Shown here in pieces: positions 17,202 through 26,897 of a stretch of DNA of 64,000 bases. Source of the stretch: Streptomyces sp. NRRL F-5135 (lineage in GTDB: Bacteria > Actinomycetota > Actinomycetes > Streptomycetales > Streptomycetaceae). The translations under genes and the position numbers were made by a program. Location: positions 248,001 through 312,000 of the forward strand of contig NZ_JOHR01000014.1 of assembly GCF_000719775.1 (NCBI RefSeq), in the 5' to 3' direction. Position 1 is the stretch's first letter. The number at the start of each line of letters is the position of its first letter. Below the pieces are notes generated by a model. That model did not search any database and was not told where the DNA came from. It saw nothing but the letters and a program-made list of their open reading frames with translations.

Positions 17202-18452
17202 TCAGTCCACGATCGCCAGCTCGCGGGAGGTGTTGTTGAGGCGCCTGCCGCCGTCCTCGGTGACCGTCACGATGTCCTCGATCCGTACGCCGAAGCGCCC
17301 CGGCAGGTAGATCCCGGGCTCGACGGAGAAGCACATGCCCGGCACCAACGGCCGTGCCTCGCCCTCGATCATGTACGGCGGCTCATGGGTGGTGACGCCG
17401 ATGCCGTGGCCGGTGCGGTGGATGAAGTACGCGCCGTATCCGGCGTCCTCGATGACCCCGCGCGCCGCGCGGTCGACGTCCTGGCAGGCGGCTCCGGGAC
17501 GTACCGCCTCGAAACCGGCCTGCTGCGCCGCCCGCACGACCTCGTGGACGCGTCGCTCCTCGGCGGTGGGTTCGCCGACGTGGACCGTGCGGGTGGTGTC
17601 CGAGCCGTAGCCGTCCTTGAGGCCGCCGAAGTCCAGGACCACCATGTCGCCCCGCTCGATGACGCGTTCCCCGGCCTCGTGGTGCGGGTTCGCCCCGTTG
17701 GGGCCGGAGCCGACGACGGTGAAGTCCACCTGCGAGTGGCCGAACCGCAGGAGCAGGGCGGCGAGATCGGCCGCGACGTCGCTCTCCCGACGGCCGGCGA
17801 AGGGCACGCCGAGGATTTCTCCGTACACGGCGTCGGCCGCCGCGCCCGCCGCCTCCAGCCTGGCCAGTTCCCGGGCGTCCTTGACGGCGCGCAGCATCGG
17901 CAGCGCCTCGGTCAGCGCCACGTACGACGTGTCCGGCAGCGCCCGTTGCAGCGCGAGCAGGTGCATCGCCCACGCGTTGTCACTGACTCCGAAGCGCGCG
18001 GTGGAGCGTTCGCCGGACGGCCCGGCCGCGGGCCCGGTGGCTCGCTCGCCGGTCCGGAGCAGCGGGGCCGTCGCGGCGTACGGATCCTCGGCGTCGGTCC
18101 AGTCGCGCAGGGTGAGCGCGCCGGCGCCGACGGCCCGGGCCGCGTCCGGTGCCTCCAGGGCGGGCACCACCAGCACCGGCTCCCGGCCGGGGGTGACGAC
18201 CAGCAGGGTGAGCCGCTCGGTGTCCGCGGTCGGGCGGTAGCCGGTGAGGTGGGCGAGGTCGGGCCCGGGGGCGATCAGCAGACCCGCCAGTCCGGCCCCG
18301 GCGGCCTGCTGGGCGGCGCGGTCCAGCCGGGCGCGGTAGTCGTCCACGGTGAAGGGCGCGTCGTCGGCCGACGGCACGTCGGCGTATGCCGGTGCGGCGG
18401 CGGGTGTCGGTGCGGCGGGCCCGGGGGCGCCGGGCGTGGACGGTGTGGGCAC
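17202..18452 (-). CDS. M24 metallopeptidase, Xaa-Pro aminopeptidase type
   Basis: 416-residue cytoplasmic peptidase of the pita-bread fold. Metal ligands are visible as VVLDFGGLKDGYGSDTTRT (two Asp), HRTGHGIGVTTHE (His), FSVEPGIYL (Glu) and VRIEDIVTV (Glu). The N-terminal creatinase-like domain includes GLLIAPGPDLAHLTGY. Residues 1-30 are Pro/Ala-rich and low complexity. GTG 18452 is preceded by AAGGAG. It lies 47 bases downstream of the unknown 319-residue gene and probably shares its transcript. Substrate is most likely X-Pro peptides. Confidence 0.92.
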   Translation of the reverse strand: MPTPSTPGAPGPAAPTPAAAPAYADVPSADDAPFTVDDYRARLDRAAQQAAGAGLAGLLIAPGPDLAHLTGYRPTADTERLTLLVVTPGREPVLVVPALEAPDAARAVGAGALTLRDWTDAEDPYAATAPLLRTGERATGPAAGPSGERSTARFGVSDNAWAMHLLALQRALPDTSYVALTEALPMLRAVKDARELARLEAAGAAADAVYGEILGVPFAGRRESDVAADLAALLLRFGHSQVDFTVVGSGPNGANPHHEAGERVIERGDMVVLDFGGLKDGYGSDTTRTVHVGEPTAEERRVHEVVRAAQQAGFEAVRPGAACQDVDRAARGVIEDAGYGAYFIHRTGHGIGVTTHEPPYMIEGEARPLVPGMCFSVEPGIYLPGRFGVRIEDIVTVTEDGGRRLNNTSRELAIVD

Positions 18453-18499
18453 GGTGGTCTCCTTCTCGGCTTCTCGGCCTCGTGACGGGTCGTCCGCGG

Positions 18500-19459
18500 T
18501 CAGGAGCCGGAGCGGCCTTCCTCGACCAGCCGCTCCAGCAGCTCCTGGAACTCCTCGCCGACCACGATCCGCAGTCCGTCCCCGTCCTCGTCCTCGTCAC
18601 TGAGCTGCGTGAGCGTCCCGCCGCGCCACCAGTACACGTACGGGCTGATGGCGCCCGGGGTGTCCTCGTAGCCGGAGGCGGCGAAGGACGCCATCGCGTT
18701 CAGCGAGGGGATCATGGTCGTGTCACGGATGACGTGGAAGGCGAGCTGGTGCCGGAAGGGCATCGCGACGAGCGCCCCTTCGGGCGGGATCCGCTGCCCG
18801 GTGACCTGGCGTACGACGGTGTCCAGCGCCAGGACCCGGCTCGCCGTGTAGAACGAGTCGCCGAGGACGACCTCGAACCGTGTCCCACCGGAGTCCTTGA
18901 CGGTCTCGCGCCCTTCCACCGGCAGGTCGCGCAGATTGCCCAGCGCCCGGTCGCGCAGCTGCTGGATGTCGCCGAGCGGCTCCAGGGCCTCGTCGGTGAG
19001 CATCATGACGCTCTCCGGCAGGTCGAGGGCGAGCACCTCGTACAGCCCGGGGGCCACGCTGCGCGCGTAGCCGAAGGTCTGCGGGTCGAGGCCGTCCTCG
19101 CTGATCACACGCGGGTAGAGCTGGGCACGGATCTGCTCGGGCGGCAGCGTGTCCAGCGCGGACGGCCCGTCCATGGTGCGCAGCACCATGCCGGCGTGCC
19201 GGCGCGCCAGGTCGCCCCAGACGCGCGGACCCCGGTCGTCGTTGTGACAGACGGCGGCGAGATTGCCGAGACCGAACTGCCGGCCGGCGCTGTCGGTCAC
19301 CATGTCCGCGTAGACCGTGACCTCCAGGCCGTGTTCGGCGAACGCCTCCCGCACCTGGCGGCGGAACAGGGCCGCCTCGTGGACCGAGAAGAAGGAGAAC
19401 GCGGGGTCCCGAGGCGTGTCGCGCCCGTCACGCTTCGGCCCTCTCCGGAACAACCTCAC
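18500..19459 (-). CDS. Conserved protein of unknown function (319 aa)
   Basis: Soluble, acidic 319-residue protein with no signal peptide or membrane segment. Recognisable stretches include PAFSFFSVHEAALFRR, LEVTVYADMVTDSAGRQFGLGN and a C-terminus rich in Glu/Asp (SDEDEDGDG, VGEEFQELLERLVEE). I recognise no catalytic motif. ATG 19459 starts the basic MRLFRRGPKRDGRD leader. It sits immediately upstream of the M24 peptidase gene in the same direction, which suggests co-transcription but gives no clear clue to function. Confidence 0.8.
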   Translation of the reverse strand: MRLFRRGPKRDGRDTPRDPAFSFFSVHEAALFRRQVREAFAEHGLEVTVYADMVTDSAGRQFGLGNLAAVCHNDDRGPRVWGDLARRHAGMVLRTMDGPSALDTLPPEQIRAQLYPRVISEDGLDPQTFGYARSVAPGLYEVLALDLPESVMMLTDEALEPLGDIQQLRDRALGNLRDLPVEGRETVKDSGGTRFEVVLGDSFYTASRVLALDTVVRQVTGQRIPPEGALVAMPFRHQLAFHVIRDTTMIPSLNAMASFAASGYEDTPGAISPYVYWWRGGTLTQLSDEDEDGDGLRIVVGEEFQELLERLVEEGRSGS

Positions 19460-19740
19460 TCCGTCGCCTCCACCCGTCTACGTCTCTCGTCCGTCCGCGC
19501 GGCGCACGCGGCGCACGTCCGGCGCGCCCGCCCCGCTGTCCCCCGGCTGCCTGGCGGCTCCCATCCGTGGAGTCTTCGATGTTAGTCGCCGGGTGTGACA
19601 TCGGACCTGGCGCGGTACGCGGTACGAGCGCGGGGCGCGGTGCGGGGCGGTGGCGGCGTGGGGCGGTGCGGGGACGCGGACGCGGAGCCGGAGCCCCGCG
19701 TCCGCCGGGTACACAGCCCCGCGCACGGCCACGCCCACGG

Positions 19741-20406
19741 TCACGCGTACGGTCTCACCGGTCCCGCCGTCGCCGTGTTCACCAGGGCGATGTAACGGTC
19801 CCAGTCCCACAGCGGACCGGGGTCGGTGTGCGTGGCCTTCGGCACCTCGCTGTGCGCGATGATGTGCTTCCGGTCCTTGGGGATGCCGTATCTGTCGCAC
19901 ACGGCGGCCGTGAGCCGCGCGGACGAGGCGTACATCGCGTCCGTGAAGTACTCGGGCCGGTCGACCCACCCCTCGTGCTCGATCCCGATGCTCCGGGTGT
20001 TGTAGTCCCAGTTGCCCGCGTGCCAGGCGACGTCCCTCTCACGGACGAACTGGCCGACGTAACCGTCGGCCGAGGCGACCATGTAGTGCGACGAGACCTT
20101 CTTGGCGGGGTTCTGGAAGATCTTCATCGCGTCCTGGAACGTCTCCTGGGTGACATGGACGACGACGAATTCGACCGGGTACTGCGTGGGCCGGGTGGCC
20201 ACCGTGTAGTTGGAGGTGCTGGCCGGGATCCAGTGGGTGGGCGGGTAGGCGACGGCGGCGCGGCGGGCGGTGCCGACGGCACGGCGGTCCGAGGCGTGGG
20301 CGGGCACGGTGGTGGCCGTGGCGGCGAGTCCGAGGGCGGCGGCACCGAGGTACGCGCCCGAGCGGAGGAGGGCGCGGCGGGACGGGGTGGGGCGCTGGAG
20401 TTCCAT
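19741..20406 (-). CDS. Tat-exported N-acetylmuramoyl-L-alanine amidase (PGRP/Amidase_2)
   Basis: 221-residue secreted zinc amidase predicted to cut the MurNAc-L-Ala bond of peptidoglycan. The signal has SRRALLRSG, a twin-arginine motif, then an Ala/Gly-rich core and a cut near AHA. The Amidase_2 domain shows VVVHVTQET (zinc His), WHAGNWDYNTRSIGIEHEG and HTDPGPLWDWDRY (second zinc His with the catalytic region). Length is that of small Streptomyces amidases. ATG 20406 is chosen over upstream in-frame codons because the Tat signal follows it at once. Likely role is wall turnover or muropeptide recycling. Confidence 0.92.
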   Translation of the reverse strand: MELQRPTPSRRALLRSGAYLGAAALGLAATATTVPAHASDRRAVGTARRAAVAYPPTHWIPASTSNYTVATRPTQYPVEFVVVHVTQETFQDAMKIFQNPAKKVSSHYMVASADGYVGQFVRERDVAWHAGNWDYNTRSIGIEHEGWVDRPEYFTDAMYASSARLTAAVCDRYGIPKDRKHIIAHSEVPKATHTDPGPLWDWDRYIALVNTATAGPVRPYA

Positions 20407-20733
20407 GGGGGTCTCCCGAAATCCGTGGCCGTGGCGAGGATGACGCGCGTAGCGCGCTCCTATGCTGACGGCCCGACAGGGGCATGCCAAGAATCACTCG
20501 GCAAAGAAAGAAAGCGCCTCCCGGTCTGGACCTCTGGCAGGTCAAGCCGGCCCGGCGCGCGGCATGTTGACCGGTACGGGCGCTGTGCCGGGCTTCCTGC
20601 CCTCCGGTTCGTCACGCCTCGCATGCTGGTGCACCATGCCGGGGCGGCGTGGGCGTGCCGCGTTTTCGGAGGATCACACCACCCTGACGAATGAGGACGG
20701 TTCGCCAACGCGCCCGGCCGGGGAACACATGGC
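20407..20733. other. 327-base region without a convincing gene
   Basis: This is the upstream region of the minus-strand amidase gene and the downstream region of the nucleotidyltransferase gene. It is less GC-rich around 20490-20520 (AAAGAAAGAAAG), which probably marks the amidase promoter, but no matched -35/-10 pair could be fixed. Short open frames here have no family features. Confidence 0.5.
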
Positions 20734-21552
20734 TCACCGCGGTCGCGGTCGCCGCCGTTCGATCTCCGTGACGACGTACGCGGCGTGCGCGCGCACCCGC
20801 GGCAGGAGGCCGTCCCAGCGCTCCGTCTCCGCACCGAGGTAGACGGCCCGCGCATGGGCCAGCACCGCCCGGTGTTCGGCGGGCAGCCGGGTGAGCGCCC
20901 AGTCCGCGGCGGCGTCCTTGGGCCGGATCTCGCCGGTCGTGAGGGTCAGCCAGATCCGGGCGAGCGTCAGGAGGACGTTCCGTGTGTCGGAGGCGAGTTC
21001 GGCGAGCAGCTCCGGGACACCGTCGGCCACCGCGCGGCGCAGGTCGTCGTGCGGTACGGGGTCCAGCACCTCGGCCGGCGGCGGGCCGGCCAGCGGCGCG
21101 TCGCCCCGCAGCGCGGCCGTGATCAGCACGGCGAGGTCGGGGTCGGGCCCCGGTGCGGGCGTCTCGCCGCGCTCGTACGCCTCACGCAGCCACTCCCCGT
21201 ACTGGAACTCGCACAGCGGCGGGTACCGCCAGGGCCGTACGTCGGAGGCGACGACGACGGTGAGTTCGACGGGCCGCGCGCCGCCCGCCCCGCCGCCGCC
21301 CGCCCCGCCGACGGTGTCGGCGCCGCCGCCGGAGAGCGTCAGCAGGCCGTCGACCAGGGCCCGGCGCAGTGCGGCCGTCGTACGGCTCCGTACGACGGCG
21401 AGCACATCGATGTCGCTGTGCGGGCGCAGGCCGCCCCGCACGGCGGAGCCGTGCGCGTAGACCCCCACGACGTCCGTGCCGAGGACGTCATGGACCAGGC
21501 GGACGACCTGCTCGGTCTGGTCCGCCCGGCGGGTCCGGCCGGTCCGGCTCAC
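20734..21552 (-). CDS. AadA-like nucleotidyltransferase (DUF4111)
   Basis: 272-residue enzyme with the polymerase-beta-fold nucleotidyltransferase signature GSAVRGGLRPHSDIDVLAVV (GS plus DxD metal ligands) and a C-terminal DUF4111-like helical domain (WALTRLPAEHRAVLAHARAVYLG). This matches aminoglycoside 3''-adenylyltransferase-type proteins. A Gly/Ala-rich insert sits near residue 80. Resistance is possible but most chromosomal Streptomyces copies are untested. GTG or ATG 21552 opens the frame. No operon partner is obvious; the AroM gene starts 160 bases further on in the same orientation. Confidence 0.85.
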   Translation of the reverse strand: MSRTGRTRRADQTEQVVRLVHDVLGTDVVGVYAHGSAVRGGLRPHSDIDVLAVVRSRTTAALRRALVDGLLTLSGGGADTVGGAGGGGAGGARPVELTVVVASDVRPWRYPPLCEFQYGEWLREAYERGETPAPGPDPDLAVLITAALRGDAPLAGPPPAEVLDPVPHDDLRRAVADGVPELLAELASDTRNVLLTLARIWLTLTTGEIRPKDAAADWALTRLPAEHRAVLAHARAVYLGAETERWDGLLPRVRAHAAYVVTEIERRRPRPR

Positions 21553-21713
21553 AGATGCCTCGCCTCCCCTTGTCTCCTCCGACGAACCGGAATCGTAGGC
21601 GGGGCGCCCGGGCCGGGACCAACACGTTTCGGGGGCGGCTCTCAGGGGTGACGGGTGTACGAGGCCATCAGCTGTGGTGCGACCCGTTGCGGCTCAAAGG
21701 AGCTGACGGCACG

Positions 21714-22436
21714 TCAGCCGAAGGCCGCCACCACCTCGGCCGCCATCCGCACCGCCAGGGCGCGCGCCAGCAGGACGGGCCGGTCCGCCGCCCGGGCGGC
21801 CGTGCGCCGCATCTCCTCCGTGTAGCCGATGCAGTCGAGCACCAGCCAGGAGCTGCCCGCGCCGGTCAGCGCGCGGGCCGCCTCGGCCACCTCCGCCAAG
21901 GCGCGCTCCCGGGGCGCGTACGGGTCGGCGCCGGCGGCGCGGACCGTGCCGGGCAGGACGTCCGACCAGCGGCCGGCCACGTCCTCGGCCTGGTCGGGAT
22001 GGGGGCAGACGACACCCACCGGATCGTCGCCGACGACGGCCGCGACGGCCCGCTGCACCAGCGGTTCGGCGAACAGCAGCGGCCGGGTGGCCTCGACGGC
22101 GGGGAAGTGGCCGGTGCACAGGAGCAGGGTCGCGGCGGCGCCGTCACGCTCGGCGCGGGCGACGGCCCGGGCCATCCGGGGGACGACCGCCGCGTGCCCG
22201 AGCACCACGGAACCGCCGTCGCGCAGCCGGGAGACGAGCGGGGCCTCCCCCGGTTCCGGCGCCAGCCGCCGGCGGGTCACGCTTCCGGCCTCGCCGTCGA
22301 ACCGCTCGTCGTCCAGCGCGCCGTGCTCGACCAGCCGTACGCCCGGCAGCAGCGGCTCGGCGTCGGGCCGCAGGTCGGAACGGGGCGCCTGGCCGATGGT
22401 GACCAGACCGAGAGCGGGGGTTTCAGGGGCGTGCAC
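21714..22436 (-). CDS. AroM family protein
   Basis: 240-residue protein of the AroM/Asp-Glu racemase-like fold family, whose reaction is not known. The hallmark is LGLVTIGQAPRSDL near the N-terminus, followed by HGALDD, VVLGHAAVVPRM, LLLCTGHFP with a candidate catalytic Cys, and VLDCIGYTEEMRR with a second Cys. Two Cys flanking a cleft is the racemase/decarboxylase pattern. GTG 22436 is preceded by AAGGAGAACGCT. It is the last gene of the DUF1177-OPT-AroM operon, so it probably acts on a product of imported peptide. Confidence 0.85.
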   Translation of the reverse strand: MHAPETPALGLVTIGQAPRSDLRPDAEPLLPGVRLVEHGALDDERFDGEAGSVTRRRLAPEPGEAPLVSRLRDGGSVVLGHAAVVPRMARAVARAERDGAAATLLLCTGHFPAVEATRPLLFAEPLVQRAVAAVVGDDPVGVVCPHPDQAEDVAGRWSDVLPGTVRAAGADPYAPRERALAEVAEAARALTGAGSSWLVLDCIGYTEEMRRTAARAADRPVLLARALAVRMAAEVVAAFG

Positions 22437-22615
22437 AGCGTTCTCCTTCGAATCGTCGCGCGTACGCCGCGCGTGCGCGGCGTCATGGAGATGGACGGAC
22501 AGGGAGACCGGGCCCGGCCGGAGGCGGGCCGGGCGGGCCGGAGCCGGACCGGAGGGGCGGGGCGGGGTCCTGGTCGTCTCGCCCCGCCACCCGGCTCCGT
22601 ACCCGGCCCCTCGGG

Positions 22616-24424
22616 TCACAGCGCCTTCGTCAGCTGTCCCACGTCGTTCAGCGAGCTGCCCGCGACCAGTCCCGCGCCGACGAGCGACAGGTCGTTCTCG
22701 GACTGCTCGTCGGACTTCTTGCGGGCCACCGGGTCAGTCAGCCCGCGCCGGCGCCACACCGTGTAGCCCTGGCGGATCACCAGCGCGCCGAGCACCATCC
22801 AGCCTGCGTGCGGAGTGGCGACGAGCAGGCCGGTGGCCAGCAGCACGCCCATCTGGCGGGAGGAGCCGCCCAGGAACTGGATCAGCGCTCCCGGGATCGC
22901 CCACAGCAGCATCGTCTGCATGGTGCCGGGGTCCAGGCCCGTCTTGATCGTCGTGACGTACACCTCGGAGACCGGCGGCACGCGTCCGTCGGAGAAGAAC
23001 GACTTCCAGGCCAGGGCGACCACGACCAGCGCCACGCCGAAGCCGACCAGCTGCGCCAGGTACTGCTGGCGCCGCCCGTCCAGTTCGAAGACGTGCCACG
23101 GCGTGGCGTCGCGGCGCAGCAGCCAGCCCGCCTTGAAGTCGTAGCCGAGGTCGGCGAAGGCGGGGCCGGTGGAGGCGGTGTAGCCGACCAGCAGGGCGAG
23201 CGGCACCGTCGGGATGTGCAGCACCAGGCCGACGATCAGCACGATCAGGGTGACGGCGAAGGCCGGGAACCACCCGGAGTGCATCGCCGCCAGCCCCACG
23301 ATCAGCTGGTGCACGATCGCGGCGACGGCGGCCAGCAGCACCCAGCCGATCAGAGCGGGCACGGACAGCCCGCCGGCCACGCCGCCCGCTACGGCGACCA
23401 CGACCGCGCCGCCCAGGAACAGCGCCATGCCCTCCAGCAGGCCGCGGCGCAGTCGCTCGGAGCCGACGGTACGACCGGGCTCGTCGGCCCGGACCTCGCC
23501 GGGCGTGTCCCCGGGGACGGCGCCGTATCCGCGGTCTCCGCCGTCTCCGGCACCCTTGCCGCCGCCCTTGCGGTTCCGCATCAGCAGCAGCGCCTGCACC
23601 AGCGCCACGAGCCCCGCGCCGATCATCAGGCCGTGCGGCACATGGGCGGCGGAGAGGTCGGTGTGCAGTACGTCGGGCGCGTACTCGGCGACTGTCAAGC
23701 CGATGCCGAACATCAGCAGCGCCCAGATGTTCCCCAGGAACCCGACGCCCGCCGCACTGGTGGGGAGCTTGAACAGCGCCCCGACCAGGCCGACGAGCGC
23801 GCCGACGCCGAGCACCGCCGCCTTCTTCCCGCCGGTGTCGCCCGCCTTGATGGTCTCGGCCGCCGCGACGCCCGCGGGCCACGAGTTGCTGGCGGGCAGC
23901 AGGCTGGAGTCGAACACCCGGAACAGCACCCAGCTGTCCACGGCCAGCCCGATGGCGGCACCGGCCAGCATGGGCCAGACCAGGTCCGTACGCCCCAGGG
24001 CGAACGGCACCGCGATGGGCGTCAGCAGCGAGTTGGCCGCCGCGAAGGTGGAACCCGAGATCGCGGACTGCACCAGGTTCTGCCGGTGCTGGGAGCGCAT
24101 CCGCGTCAGCATGCCGATCGGGATCCGGCCGATCAGCATCGCGATCAGCGCGCCGATCACCGCCGTGTTGGGGGACACGCCGAGCGTGGTGATCAGCACG
24201 ATGCCGATCAGCGCGCCGAGTACCGACATCACGAGCGTGATGATCAGCGTGATGGGTTCGAGGGCCCGGGGATGCCTGGCCGGTGTCGCCTCCGGCGCGG
24301 AGGACGAGGCCGGTGTGCTCGACGGGCTGGTCGAGGCTCTCGGGTTCAAGGGGACTCCAGTGGGCCAGGGGGACGGCGCGGTGCGGCGGCCACGGGGTGA
24401 CGGACGTGGCCGGGGGTCGGCCAC
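22616..24424 (-). CDS. OPT-family oligopeptide transporter
   Basis: 602-residue integral membrane importer of the OPT (oligopeptide/YSL) family. After about 50 Pro/Ser/Thr-rich residues come at least 12 hydrophobic segments, starting with ITLIITLVMSVLGALIGIVL. The cytoplasmic stretch near residues 275-320 is Gly/Arg-rich and poorly conserved. Family members take up tri- to pentapeptides or metal-chelate complexes by proton symport. The N-terminus is uncertain: GTG 24424 has no ribosome-binding site, while TTG 24349 has GGAG 5 bases upstream. It lies between DUF1177 and aroM genes, all on one strand. Confidence 0.9.
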   Translation of the reverse strand: MADPRPRPSPRGRRTAPSPWPTGVPLNPRASTSPSSTPASSSAPEATPARHPRALEPITLIITLVMSVLGALIGIVLITTLGVSPNTAVIGALIAMLIGRIPIGMLTRMRSQHRQNLVQSAISGSTFAAANSLLTPIAVPFALGRTDLVWPMLAGAAIGLAVDSWVLFRVFDSSLLPASNSWPAGVAAAETIKAGDTGGKKAAVLGVGALVGLVGALFKLPTSAAGVGFLGNIWALLMFGIGLTVAEYAPDVLHTDLSAAHVPHGLMIGAGLVALVQALLLMRNRKGGGKGAGDGGDRGYGAVPGDTPGEVRADEPGRTVGSERLRRGLLEGMALFLGGAVVVAVAGGVAGGLSVPALIGWVLLAAVAAIVHQLIVGLAAMHSGWFPAFAVTLIVLIVGLVLHIPTVPLALLVGYTASTGPAFADLGYDFKAGWLLRRDATPWHVFELDGRRQQYLAQLVGFGVALVVVALAWKSFFSDGRVPPVSEVYVTTIKTGLDPGTMQTMLLWAIPGALIQFLGGSSRQMGVLLATGLLVATPHAGWMVLGALVIRQGYTVWRRRGLTDPVARKKSDEQSENDLSLVGAGLVAGSSLNDVGQLTKAL

Positions 24425-24600
24425 GGGCTTACGGTGCGGTCACGACGCGATCGCGGAGCAGGACGGTGCGATCAGGGCGGGGCCACGGGCGGTCAGGGGC
24501 GGTCAAGAGGCGGTCAAGAGGCGGCGGTCAGGGTGGTGGCGGGCCGGTCCGGCGGGTCACCGGGCCCCGGCGGGTCACCGGGCCCGGCGGTCCGGCACGT

Positions 24601-25572
24601 TCAGGCTTCGAGGGCCTGGAGTCGGGTCATCGGCCCGTACAGCTCCACCAGGCGGTCGAACTCCTCCCGGTCCAGGAACCGGGCACCCCCGCGCCCGAAC
24701 TCCTTCGCCGTCTCGATCGCGAACCGTGCCGCCGCCGCGATGTCGGTCTCGTGGCTGGCACCGGTGGCGCAGCCGGCCACCGGCGTGGCGGCCGTGATCG
24801 CGAGGCCGACGACCGGGGCGGTGGTGGCGACGGCCGGCTGCAGGATGGAGTTGATGTGGTGCACGCCGTTGCCGTACGGCGTGATGTCCTGCGTCGTGAC
24901 GGGCAGGACACGCGCGGGCTCGCCCGTCACCGTCTCCAGCACGGACAGCAGGTCCTCGCTGACCCGCAGGATCCAGCCCTGGCAGATGGTCGGCGACAGG
25001 GCGATCCCCCGATGGCTGAGCAGCCGGTTGCCCTTGGTGGTGTCGATGGAGACCACCGCGTCCATCTCGGCGGAGACCTCCTCGCGGTTGCACACCAGCG
25101 TGTCCACGGGGGAATCCATGAAGGGTACGGGATCGTGCGGCTGCGTCGGCGCCCAGCCGCACACGTGGGTGGAGAGCGTCACATCGCCGTCCAGCACATC
25201 GCCGCGGGCGTGCATGTCGAGCAGCTTCGCGGCGGCGGAGAGCGCGGCCACCGCGCCGTCGGCGTCCGAGACCAGTCCGATGCGCTCGGGGCGGGCGCCC
25301 ACCCCGCCGAGCCGGCCGAGGATGCCGAGGGTCGGCGCGTCACCGCCGTTGGCGCGTCCCCGCCTGCCGGGCACGGTCACGGAGACGAAGTCCGTGCTGC
25401 CCTTGTCGCCGGTGACCGTACGGACCTCGACGCGCGGCGCCGTCGCCGGGTCGGCACCCGCCGCGGCCTGTACGGAGCGCAGGTGCTCGGCCAGCAGCTC
25501 GCCGCTCGTCTGGGGACGGTCGAGGAGTTCGATGACATCGAGGACGTACTTGAGCAAGAGAGTGCCTCTCAC
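24601..25572 (-). CDS. DUF1177 domain protein
   Basis: 323-residue cytoplasmic protein of unknown activity, recognised by KYVLDVIELLDRP at the N-terminus and by conserved THVCGWAPTQPHDPVPFMDS, VVSIDTTKGNRL and TQDITPYGNGVHHIN. The order of Asp/His/Glu-rich motifs recalls a metallopeptidase-like fold, but I cannot identify ligands with confidence. GTG 25572 is the longest start; TTG 25557 follows AGAGG and would give MLKYVLD, matching the family better. It is the first gene of the minus-strand operon and faces the IclR regulator. Confidence 0.85.
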   Translation of the reverse strand: MRGTLLLKYVLDVIELLDRPQTSGELLAEHLRSVQAAAGADPATAPRVEVRTVTGDKGSTDFVSVTVPGRRGRANGGDAPTLGILGRLGGVGARPERIGLVSDADGAVAALSAAAKLLDMHARGDVLDGDVTLSTHVCGWAPTQPHDPVPFMDSPVDTLVCNREEVSAEMDAVVSIDTTKGNRLLSHRGIALSPTICQGWILRVSEDLLSVLETVTGEPARVLPVTTQDITPYGNGVHHINSILQPAVATTAPVVGLAITAATPVAGCATGASHETDIAAAARFAIETAKEFGRGGARFLDREEFDRLVELYGPMTRLQALEA

Positions 25573-25984
25573 GGTGGGGTCGGGCCGGTGCGGCGGCCCG
25601 ACCGGACGGGCAGTGGGTACGGCCGCGCGGAGATCGTCCCGGGGGCGTCTTCGCCTCGCCGGGGGGTTCCGCGCGACGGTCGGCCGGCGTCACCACGACC
25701 GCGCCCGGCGGTGGACCGGTCCCGGTCCCGTACGGGGGTGTCCTGTACGGCGACCGACGAACCGGGCGGACCCGCCACCGGCCGGCCGGGCGGATCGGAC
25801 GGACGAAGCCGGGCCGGGCGGACCGGTACGGGAACGCCGGAGGAGCACGGAGGCCGTGCAGGCGCCTGCTCGCCCGGAGAGGGTCCCGTTCGCGGTGGTT
25901 TCACGCCAACGTGGCCCAGAATCCGCCTCGCGCCGCACTGAGCGCAATGTTTTCTCTATATTCGAGATTGTTTACGCTTCCGGT
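25573..25984. promoter_or_regulatory. Divergent control region of the DUF1177 operon and the IclR gene
   Basis: This 412-base region has no credible gene. Bases 25945-25980 are strikingly AT-rich for this genome (around GTTTTCTCTATATTCGAGAT). They hold a small palindrome TCTC-N7-GAGA (25953-25967) close to the IclR start, a likely self-operator and promoter. The rest, next to DUF1177, is GC-rich and holds nothing I could assign. Confidence 0.5.
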
Positions 25985-26809
25985 ATGTCCGACAGTGCTT
26001 CCGTAACGCCCGCGCAGGGCGCTCCTCCCCCGCTCCAGACCGCTGACCGCGTCCTGAGCCTGCTGCTCTCCTTCGACCGGGAGCACCCCGAGTGGGGAGT
26101 CTCCGACGTCGCGGCGGAGTTCGGCCTGGACAAGTCCGTGGCGCAGCGGCTGCTGGCCGCCCTCGCCTACCGGGGGTTCCTGGTGTCCGACCCGCGCACC
26201 CGGCGCTACCGGCTCGGTCCCGCCGTCTGGCACCTGTCCCGGGTCTGGGAGCGGGACGGCGGCATGGCCAGCCTGGTGCGGCCCACGCTGCGGGCGATGG
26301 CGGAGGCGGTGGGGGTTGGCGCGCTGTTCGCCGTGCCGGACGGGGTGCACATGCGCTGTGTGACGGCGGTGGACGGGGCGAGTGGACCGCTGCGGATCTA
26401 CGGCCTGGCCGGCGAGCTGTACCCGGCCCACGCCGGGGCGACCTCCCGGGCCTACTTCGGTATGCTCCCGCCGGGTGACCGGGCGGCACTGCTGTACGGT
26501 CGGCCCATGGCGCGGTTCAGCGACCGTACGCTGACGGATCCCGCCCTGCTGGAGGAACGCTTCGCCGAGGTGCGGCGCAACGGCTACGCGTACTCCGAGG
26601 GTGAGTACGATCCCGAGACCGCGGCGCTCGCCGCCCCCGTGCTGGTGGGCAGGCGCGCGGTCGGCACGCTGTCCGTGGCGGGTCCCCTCGACGCGCTCAG
26701 GCCCCGTAAGGCGGACCTGGTCGCCCCGCTGCTCCAGGCGGCGGCGGACCTGGGCAAGCTGCTGACCCCGCTGCGTCCGCGCGGATCCGGCGCTCCGGGC
26801 AGACGCTGA
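25985..26809 (+). CDS. IclR-family transcriptional regulator
   Basis: 274-residue DNA-binding protein. The N-terminal winged helix-turn-helix reads [24 protein letters not shown], then [20 protein letters not shown]; the C-terminal effector domain includes [18 protein letters not shown] and [14 protein letters not shown]. IclR proteins usually control the adjacent catabolic genes and sense a small metabolite. Here the divergent DUF1177-OPT-AroM operon and the downstream pepE are the obvious targets. ATG 25985 lies at the end of the AT-rich promoter; the larger open frame upstream is not coding. Confidence 0.93.
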   Translation: MSDSASVTPAQGAPPPLQTADRVLSLLLSFDREHPEWGVSDVAAEFGLDKSVAQRLLAALAYRGFLVSDPRTRRYRLGPAVWHLSRVWERDGGMASLVRPTLRAMAEAVGVGALFAVPDGVHMRCVTAVDGASGPLRIYGLAGELYPAHAGATSRAYFGMLPPGDRAALLYGRPMARFSDRTLTDPALLEERFAEVRRNGYAYSEGEYDPETAALAAPVLVGRRAVGTLSVAGPLDALRPRKADLVAPLLQAAADLGKLLTPLRPRGSGAPGRR

Positions 26810-26897
26810 CCGCGCCGTACATCCCCGCCCGGCGTACCGCGCGCCGCGCACCGCGCCATTTCATTTCCCGCTCCCGCCATGCCGACGAAAGGCCACC

